DNA of 64,000 nt from Aporrectodea caliginosa (taxonomy: Eukaryota > Annelida > Clitellata > Crassiclitellata > Lumbricidae): assembly GCA_020284085.1 (NCBI GenBank), contig JACEVL010000413.1, positions 1-64,000 on the forward strand, read 5' to 3'. Numbering within the stretch: the stretch's first letter is position 1; every line of letters starts with the position of its first letter. Positions 57,176 to 64,000 of this stretch are shown here, one piece after another. A model generated the notes under the pieces. It saw nothing but the letters and a program-made list of their open reading frames with translations, made no database searches and was not told the origin of the DNA. The position numbers were made by a program, and so were the translations under genes.

Positions 57176-57454
57176 AAACCGCCCAATATGACGAAAGAAT
57201 TTTAAAATATCTTAGAAACTAAACTTTAAGGGCAATTTTAAGTCATAGCAAACGCGTGAGGGTTCTATCGAAGCTATTGAAGCCTATGCATTTTACTATA
57301 GAACTATGCCCCAAGGTTAGCCTAACAAACACAAACCATTGAAGCCAAGTTAGAGGCTCTTCAGAACCAGCGGAAACGGTGTCAGAATAACATAAGCACA
57401 TGCTCTATTATTGGTATTTGAACCTGTTTCTATTTCCTATCGTATTGCAAGCTG

Positions 57455-57530
57455 TTACTCGTTGTTATCATCGTTGTCGTCGTTGTCATCATCATCATCA
57501 TCATCGTCGTCGTCATCATCATCCGGCACG
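57455..57530. repeat. GTC/ATC trinucleotide tract
   Basis: GTTGTCGTCG and ATCATCATC runs. Confidence 0.85.
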
Positions 57531-57659
57531 TCTATGGAGCATTTTTGGTTTCCACGACTCTTTGTAAAATGGAAAATTGTAGATAATATTTAATATGAAA
57601 GCAATTTAATATTATTTGACATTTCCATTACCCAATACTTAATTGTTTTTTTCAACGGC

Positions 57660-58800
57660 TTATTTTAATGCTACAGATGGCCAGAACAAAGCTCCGTCCA
57701 GTACAACGGTAAGACATTGCACGAGTTTATTATTTTCTTAAAGTATGTTGCGATAACTTTGAAGAAGATCGTGCAGACGAAGACACTGTTGAAACCGTAA
57801 ACAATCTCATGGATTCGAAGTGCAGCGCAGCTGTTGCTACCGTCAGAATCAATGGCGAACTCTGCATTGTTAGTGAAAGAGGTGATTGTGAACCTGAAGA
57901 GGTAACTGTCGCTTTTAGTGGATCAAGCGTGGAACAAAGGGGTGCTGTTAGGTCGCTATACATAAACAAAAGACTTCGACTACAGATGAAGCAGCGGCCC
58001 AGGGCCAACAAAGATCTCAAAACTGCGTGACTTGAGTTTCATCTACCACAGAAGAAATACACTGGTTGTACGGATCCTGTGGAGATGTTTGATTGTTTCT
58101 TTGACGATGATGCTCGCAATTTTTGGCCCACATGACGACCAAATATGCAAATGAAGAAAAGGGAGTGCACAACTTGGACATAAGTTGCATGAAGTCCGAT
58201 CATTCAGTGCCATTATCTATCTGTTTGGCTATGTCGAATGTGCCCCGATGGCGATTGGTGTGGGAAGCAGATTCAGAAACATTAAATGTTTCCGTTTCAA
58301 ATTATATGAGACGGTACCAGTTTGAGAGCATGCCGAAAGAACACAATAAAAATGTGTGATAAATGCAAGGTGACCCTTCATGAAGCCTGCTTCAAAGTGT
58401 TCCACGATCATTGACCTACTTTTATTTGTTAACATAGAGATGAATATTTTTGAAGATTTTGCTGTTCGTTGTGTGAACCAAAGCACAGGTCTATTGAACA
58501 CATGGGCTTACACTTAGCCTAGAAAGTACTATTATAGTGATATGAACTGTTGTGATGGGTTAGTTTACTTATAATATATAATAGTCATTGATTTACTTGC
58601 TGATATTGATATGGGTTATGTTGTAGTCCGGTAGGCCTACCATGTATGTCCAGTGCTCCAATATTGGAACATAGAATCAAACTAAAAAATCACATGGAAT
58701 ATTTGACAATATAAAAAATAACTTGCCATTGTTATTCTAACATCAAAAAGATAACTGAATATGAAGTTCTTAGAGTAGAAATTTGGGCAAAAACGGGTAC
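57660..58800 (+). pseudogene. piggyBac element remnant with internally deleted transposase
   Basis: One frame near 58062-58110 reads TDPVEMFDCFFDDDARNF and the next MTTKYANEE, the conserved start of the piggyBac transposase core (DPVE-F-FFDDE then TN-YA). Soon after, at about 58355-58405, CDKCKVTLHEACFKVFH is the zinc-binding tail, so the catalytic middle has been deleted. The downstream palindrome GCTCCAATATTGGAAC (about 58655) followed by GGGCAAAAACGGG matches the layout of the other piggyBac-type 3' ends, though the final TTAA was not found. Confidence 0.7.
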
Positions 58801-58881
58801 TAGAATTCTAAATAAACTATTCATAAAATCCAATATCGCATTCCATTGTTAATGTTAGGCCTCCATCTTTTTGCTTTTCAG

Positions 58882-59077
58882 CTATACAATCTTCCACTGG
58901 AGATGATGGACATTATCTTACAAAAGAGCTATCTACATTGGATATTGAATTCATCAGCAAAGCAAAGAGAGTTAAGAGACGAAGAAGTTATCAGGTCTCT
59001 CATATCAGTCGACGTTTGCTTTTATCGAAGAATTACCAGACAACGGTACAAGAAGGCAATCTGGCGTTACCTGAAAG
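58882..59077 (+). CDS. F-box-like exon (putative first recognisable exon of the CARD/TRADD-N gene)
   Basis: A good 3' splice site (TTTTTGCTTTTCAG) precedes an open stretch of 65 codons ending at AAAG|GTTAG, a plausible 5' splice site. The peptide has NLPLEMMDIIL near its start and SVDVCFYRRITRQRYKKAIW later, the spacing of an F-box-like helical motif (LP-E...IL... then V-C-W-like...). An ATG at 58846 could alternatively start translation without splicing. The phase at its end (1) does not match the CARD exon start (2), so either an exon is missing or a base has been gained or lost, for example in the A7 run at 59416-59422. Assignment to the same gene is inference. Confidence 0.4.
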
Positions 59078-59408
59078 GTTAGATGTTTTCCAAGCATTCT
59101 GAACACATAATTTTATATAAGGTTTCTAGTAAAATCACGCTTCGAAACGAATAATTCGATGAAATTGCAAAGACGACAATCATCTTAGACCTTGCGAGGT
59201 TGACAAAACCGAGATGATCGATAGTGTGAGCGTCACCTACTTCCGTAAATACTAAGAGAGCATCCGCGTATATATAGCAGGCCTACAACAAACGCAGCAG
59301 AATCCACAGCGGACATAATATTTTGAAGGCTTTCGTGGCGAAGACATCTTTGTAATATAGCAGATACCTGCTATGATTAAAACGCAGTGATATTATTGAT
59401 ATTTTCAG

Positions 59409-59695
59409 ATTTTTACAAAAAAACAATAGAAACATAGCAATCATTAAAAACAACAAAGATTATTTTCTGAAAAATATTCAACCAAATGACGAGTTCATCG
59501 ATTCGCTTTTTAACTTCAAATGCATAACGGAAGAACAACGTCACTTCATTCAACGTCAACATTCAAAACGAGATAAGAACGCCGAACTTTTGAAGATCAC
59601 GAGATCTTTTGACGACAAAAGGTTTTCAAATATCGCGAAGTATCTTCGGCAAACAAACCAAAAGGCAGTGGCAAGGCTCATCGAAAACGGAGGAG
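59409..59695 (+). CDS. CARD-domain exon
   Basis: Preceded by ATATTTTCAG. Open from 59410 to a stop at 59731-59733, with a 5' splice site GGAG|GTTCG at 59695. The peptide after a basic start reads DYFLKNIQPNDEFIDSLF, ITEEQRHFIQRQ, KNAELLKITRS, KRFSNIAKYLRQT and ARLIENGG: six short amphipathic helices with the ID-L, IT-E and A-LL-I signatures of caspase-recruitment domains. CARDs recruit partners by homotypic contact in innate immune and apoptotic complexes. The exon lacks its own ATG and must be joined to upstream sequence. The phase at its 3' end (1) matches the next exon. Confidence 0.65.
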
Positions 59696-59789
59696 GTTCG
59701 CTGTACAAATTTATTTTAAGGAATGATCATTAGCATACTATGTTTAATTGTTATAGAACTAGATATAAACCTACAATTAATAAAGAAGA

Positions 59790-60168
<379 letters not shown>

Positions 60169-60339
60169 AAATGCCAACCTTTAAGGTCTTAAATCAAACT
60201 CCGAGAAAACCACGAATAAACAAGCTAAAGACTACTCATTCAGTTTGAATCTAATAATTGTAATTTATTTAATAAAACTGCAGTTAACTTAGAAAAACAA
60301 AGAAAACAAGTACTATATTTTGTGTTCTTCTGGTTTTAG

Positions 60340-60684
60340 TTGTCATAAAAGTCAAAGTTAAAAATTGTGGAACAGCGTGTACAACTTCCATGGACCCAAA
60401 GTTGCTTCATCAAACAATCGAAGATCTTCGAAACAGAACCAAACCAAGATCACATCCAACAGATCAACTCATCAATCAACTGAAGGATGAAGGCATAGAA
60501 ATCCTGAACTCTCAACTGGAAAGAAAGACTGTGGTCGTTTGGATCTGGTGTCGTTCACAAACAGCCCTTGAATATATTCAGAAGTTGTACGAATTTAATC
60601 AGCTCAGAGATGTTTTTGAAAATATTCAACCATCTACGTCAAAACGGATCATCATCGATAGGAATCAATTCAAGAAAACCGTTG
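60340..60684 (+). CDS. TRADD-N-like exon
   Basis: Begins after TTCTGGTTTTAG with two bases completing a codon, exactly complementing the CARD exon phase. The peptide starts with a beta-strand-like VIKVKVKNCGTAC, then a helix, then DEGIEILNSQLERKTVVVWI, WCRSQTALEYIQKLYEF and LRDVFENI: the strand-helix pattern (two hydrophobic strands, then a helix ending in Ly-s-g-L) of TRADD N-terminal-type domains that accompany death-fold domains in invertebrate proteins. If unspliced, the frame (ATG 60390) stops at TGA 60696-60698. A GC-type 5' splice site, TTG|GCAAGT at 60684/60685, has the strong GCAAGT consensus and the right phase (1) to join the propeller exon at 62780. Confidence 0.55.
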
Positions 60685-60806
60685 GCAAGTCCTCATGAAC
60701 TCACTCGTCATAAAGAAAATTTAAAACGTGTAATCAAGACATAGAGCCTAGTTGACTGTAAAGACTAAGACAGCGTTAGTTAATAAAATTAGCAGGATGT
60801 TCGAAC

Positions 60807-62450
60807 TAGAGCTCTGCGCCGACTTCATAGTGTCGGAGGCGGCGCGCCGGTCATTTTGGTCGGCGGCGGCGGCGCCGCCGACCAAAAAAAATCGACGCGA
60901 CGCGGCTGGGCGTGGTCGGCGCCAGTGACGGATCCAAAAGTTTATGAGAGGGTCAAATGGATGTCCGAACTTTTGAAATAGTTTGAATTTCCGCAATGTA
61001 ATTCTAACAATTTAAGCTGTCACCTGAACAAATTTCTTTATTATTTCAGTGCTGATAGGAATCAGCTGTCACTCGTAGTTAGGATGTTGCTTGATTCGTG
61101 TTTGAGTTTGACTACAGACAATACTAGCAAACCAGCCATTTATTGAATTTAATATAAAAAATAGAAAACAGGGCCTACGTTCAATTTCCAAGAAGGTCAT
61201 AAGCCTTTAGTAAACGAATTGCTGACTCTAAGACGCAATTATAAATATAATAATCTACGTTTATAATTTCAATATGACACACCGCAGTATGATTACACTG
61301 ACCAACAAGCATTTTGCTGCTGGGATTCTAACACCTGTTCCTAACTAAATTTAATATGCTGATTCCAAATCCGGAAACCGTTTTTGTCTATCACTTCCAG
61401 TTTTTAAGTTATAAAGTTTTTCGGATTCTTTCAGTTTTATACGCCTACAGTAACACTGGGCAACAACAAAAAATTTTTTTTGCTACTCAGAACTTTAGAG
61501 CTGTTCTTGGCTAAATTTTGGGCGCTGATTTCAAAATATGAAATCGAAATTTGTCTAGCACGTCAGGTTTTTTAGGTACGCATAAGTGAGGTTCTACACA
61601 ATTGCGGATTCTCAAGTTCTCAACTCATAGGCCTACTATCAGTGAAAACACAGAATAAAAAATGTATGAGGCATTTGCTTTTGTGCTTGCTCTCAACTAA
61701 ATGTTGGATGCTGATTTCAAATATGAAATTGAAATTTGGCTAGCACGTCAGGTTTTTTAGGTACGCATCGCATAGTTCATACTGCAAATGTACCGCATTA
61801 ATTTGCGGTTATGTAGAACCTCACTGTTGCGTACCTAAAAAACCTGACATGCTAGCTAAATTTTGATTTCATATTTGAAATCAGCATCCAAACTTTAGCT
61901 AGGAACAAGCTCAAAATCCAATTCTTCATACATTTTTAATATACTTTTCATTTGCTGATAGTTGGAGTTGAGAATTCGCAATTCCGTGGAACCTCACCGA
62001 TGGTTACCTGAAAAACCTGACGTGATAGCCAAATTTCAATTTCATATTTGAAATCAGCACCCTAAATTGAGCTAAGAACAAGCGCAAAAGCAATGTCCGA
62101 TACATTTTGAATACTTTACTTTCTCTGATAGTATGAGTTGAGAGTTCGCAATTGTGTAGAACCTCACCTCTGCGTACCTAAAAAACCTGACGTGATAGCC
62201 AAATTTCGATTTCATATTTAAAATCAGCGCCCCAAATTTAGCTAAGAACAGTTCTAAAGTTCTGAGAAGCAAACAAAAAATATTATTTTGTTGGTCAGTG
62301 TTACAATTCACAGTATGAACGGATTATCACAAGTTATAAATAAATCGAATTTAACTGTTTGGCTGCAATGAACGGCGCCCAACACGTCCTACTGCTCATT
62401 TTACGACACCCATTTGGCGAATTAAAGGCTGAGTCGACCTTTGGAGGGGG
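60807..62450. mobile_element. Second copy of the CGG-array hAT element, right-truncated
   Basis: Starts TAGAGCTCTGCGCCGACTTC and follows 30889-31555 closely (CGG-rich array, CCAGTGACGGATCCAAAAGT, GCTGATAGGAATCAGCTGTC, CGACCTTTGGAGGG). Its right half is missing, so no target duplication can be checked. It is interrupted at 61297-62300 by another element. Confidence 0.8.
61297..62300. mobile_element. CACTG-ended DNA element with 3-bp TTA duplication
   Basis: Ends CACTGACCAACAA and TTGTTGGTCAGTG, flanked by TTA (61294-61296 and 62301-62303). The uninterrupted target is visible in the sister copy at about 31400 (GATTACAATTCAT), proving insertion. CACTG ends with a 3-bp duplication suggest a CMC/EnSpm-type element. 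Inside, a unit of roughly 110-190 bp (AGGTTTTTTAGGTACGCA with GAGGTTCTAC and GATTTCAAATATGAAAT words) occurs about twice forward and three times inverted. No transposase. Confidence 0.85.
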
Positions 62451-62535
62451 TGTCACGACAACTCGTCGAACGACATTTCGTCTACGACACTTCGTCGAGC
62501 GACATTTCGTCGAACGACATTTCGTCTACAAACTT
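62451..62535. repeat. ACGACATTTCGTC motif cluster
   Basis: Four spaced copies of CGAACGACATTTCGTC-like words in 80 bp, each partly palindromic. Related motifs are at 28235-28330. It sits exactly where the hAT copy is truncated, so it may be the end of the element that cut it. Confidence 0.5.
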
Positions 62536-62779
62536 AACTGAAAACGATAAACTATGAAAGAGACAATGAGCAGCAAACTAAATTAAAACTTGTACATGCA
62601 CTTCAATTCTACATGTAATTATATGAATTAAAATTAATAGAGCAAAAAACAAATTTTAATAATTGAGAAAACAACATAACTACTACCATTCTAATATATA
62701 TTAATAAATAAATTTTACAAGTATGATTAGGCTACCATAAAAAAAATTATGGCGCAATAATGATTTGTTTAAATTTCAG

Positions 62780-63696
62780 TTATGTGTTCAATTTCATTCA
62801 ACTTCACTCACAGAATCATCGCAGCAGGAAAGTATTACATGAGAGGAGTGACTAAACTGCGAAATGAAATCTATATCCTCTGTATATCATATTCTCATGA
62901 TCGAAACGTAGGCCTAATTCGCGTCTTTGAAGATCGAGATTCATTTCGTCTTCAGAGGCAATTCAAAATAAATGAGATCAAAGATCCCAAGGACATAGGA
63001 TCCAGTGAGAAGGAAAATTGTCTCTACGTCTCTGACAGAATGTTCATCTGGAAGATTATAAGAAAAAAAGATGGCCAACACACAATTATCAGGTGGCTGA
63101 CACCTGAGCTTCTGTTACATAACCATTGGGCAGTGTCCACAGATGGTCATGTATTGATAGCCGATTTTGAGGTGTCAATTCTGACGATCTACGGATCAGA
63201 CGCAAAACTTATTCGATCCATTTAGTTACCAAGATATATCGAGGGCCCAATTCATGCAGTGGAAACAGCCATCGGGAATTTCGTCATCCTTCACAAATTT
63301 ATTGAAAAGGAAGATGATCGGGAGAGTGTGTCAAATACGAGACGAAGGGTAATTAAGTGGGGCATCAGTGAATTGACGAGAGATGGACAGATGGTGATCC
63401 GACGTTTTATTCCTACAAATGAAACGCAACAACTGTTATGGCAAACAGGAACATATAAAAGTAATGAACATTTCTTACTCGATTCATACGATCGAATATT
63501 TATCACTGACAGAATTAGTAAAAGCATTATTCTTTTGGATTCCGATCTCAAATGGAATCGAGTTCTTTGTACATTAGAAGAAGAAGAAGAATTTAACTTC
63601 GGATGGATTTTTTTTAATATTATGACATTGTATTACGACGAAGAAAAGAAACAACTCTTCGTCGTAGAATTTGATGGAACTAATATTTACACCTAA
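62780..63696 (+). pseudogene. Beta-propeller exon of the CARD/TRADD-N gene, one in-frame stop
   Basis: About 305 codons in one frame from a splice acceptor (AAATTTCAG) to a TAA at 63694-63696. The peptide has repeated four-stranded blade units typical of NHL/WD-like propellers: GKYYMRGVTKLRNEIYILC, ENCLYVSDRMFIWKI, WAVSTDGHVLIADFEVSIL, HAVETAIGNFVILH, YDRIFITDRISKSIILLDSD and YDEEKKQLFVVEF. Such propellers follow death-fold modules in echinoderm-type proteins and may act as ligand or partner sensors. A single TAG at 63223-63225 interrupts the frame between two blades, with the same frame continuing on both sides, so it is a point nonsense change (or sequencing error), not a shift. If real, it removes roughly half the propeller. 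Confidence 0.65.
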
Positions 63697-63702
63697 AGTC
63701 GA

Positions 63703-63708
63703 AATAAA
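63703..63708 (+). terminator. Poly(A) signal AATAAA after the propeller exon
   Basis: AATAAA lies 7 bp after the stop codon at 63694-63696, a plausible 3' end signal for the CARD/TRADD-N/propeller gene. Confidence 0.45.
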
Positions 63709-63709
63709 T

Positions 63710-64000
63710 TCGCTTTTCGTGCATACATTGTGACAAACAAATATCCTTTTAAAACTCTTCCTGGTTATGAGATAAATCGGTAATCATGGCACTGGCGGTC
63801 CCAAATTATTCAATGAAAGAAATCAACAGAGGCCGCCGCTTTCTTATAGTTTCGCTAAAACGTGCCATATATTCTCACGAATCCAGCTTCTAACTACTGA
63901 AAACATTATTTTCATCCAGCTTTTATTGAATAGAAAGTTAGTTTCATCCATGCAACCAGCTTGGTATCCAGCTTGTATTTACGGAAGAAATTATTTTAAT
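63710..64000. other. No gene recognised
   Basis: Downstream flank of the propeller gene. The word CCAGCTT recurs three times between 63885 and 63975; otherwise nothing notable. Confidence 0.4.

Larger units (their letters stand above)
60685..62779 (+). other. Putative GC-AG intron holding nested transposons
   Basis: Starts GCAAGT and ends TTTAAATTTCAG. It contains the hAT relative at 60807-62450 with a further element inside, which explains its length compared with the other introns here (about 0.33 and 0.64 kb). Confidence 0.45.

Overview
This is non-bacterial animal DNA: AT-rich, intron-containing and dominated by transposable elements. The best clues to origin are (i) a Gmr1-like Ty3/gypsy element, a retrotransposon group described from deuterostomes, (ii) cGAS-like (Mab-21) and CARD/TRADD-N/beta-propeller proteins of the kind greatly expanded in echinoderms and other invertebrate deuterostomes, and (iii) a large foldback element resembling the TU elements of sea urchins. 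I infer an echinoderm (class unresolved) or another invertebrate deuterostome; no taxonomic search could be run.

Layout. 1-2.2 kb: a stretch duplicated at 33.3 kb, then a 5'-truncated, frameshifted copy of the C-terminal part of a cGAS-like receptor (cGLR). 2.2-8.9 kb: microsatellites, a hAT element (3717-5021, 8-bp target duplication), tRNA-derived SINE-like pieces, a perfect 32-bp hairpin and a LINE tail. 8.9-16.7 kb: a 7.8 kb palindrome made of two layers of short tandem repeats (foldback transposon). 16.7-21.4 kb: a Gmr1-like retrotransposon on the minus strand, with integrase before reverse transcriptase, abutting a piggyBac C-terminal fragment. 21.7-23.1 kb: a TA-flanked DNA element. 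23.4-26.3 kb: a minus-strand cGLR gene, nearly full length but broken by several one-base shifts. 26.4-50 kb: at least five piggyBac-type ends or elements (TTAA-flanked, TTAACCC termini, each followed by its own short palindrome), two hAT elements with 8-bp duplications (30889-33174 and 48070-49896), a decayed non-LTR retrotransposon (40.4-43.3 kb), several LINE tails and very long CATA, TGTC and ATT microsatellites. 50-58.8 kb: microsatellites, LINE pieces and an internally deleted piggyBac. 58.9-63.7 kb: exons on the plus strand that read as one multi-domain gene: an F-box-like exon, a CARD exon, a TRADD-N-like exon and a beta-propeller exon, the last interrupted by one in-frame TAG.

Host genes and their meaning. 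The only host-type genes I can support are the two cGLR-related loci and the CARD/TRADD-N/propeller gene. Both families belong to innate immune signalling (nucleotide second messengers; death-fold adaptors), so the window looks like a piece of a rapidly duplicating and decaying immune-gene neighbourhood that has been heavily invaded by transposons. Every recognised host locus carries at least one reading-frame lesion, so either these are pseudogenes or the assembly has residual one-base errors; transcripts would decide. Many long open frames in this window are translations of microsatellites or tandem repeats and are not genes.
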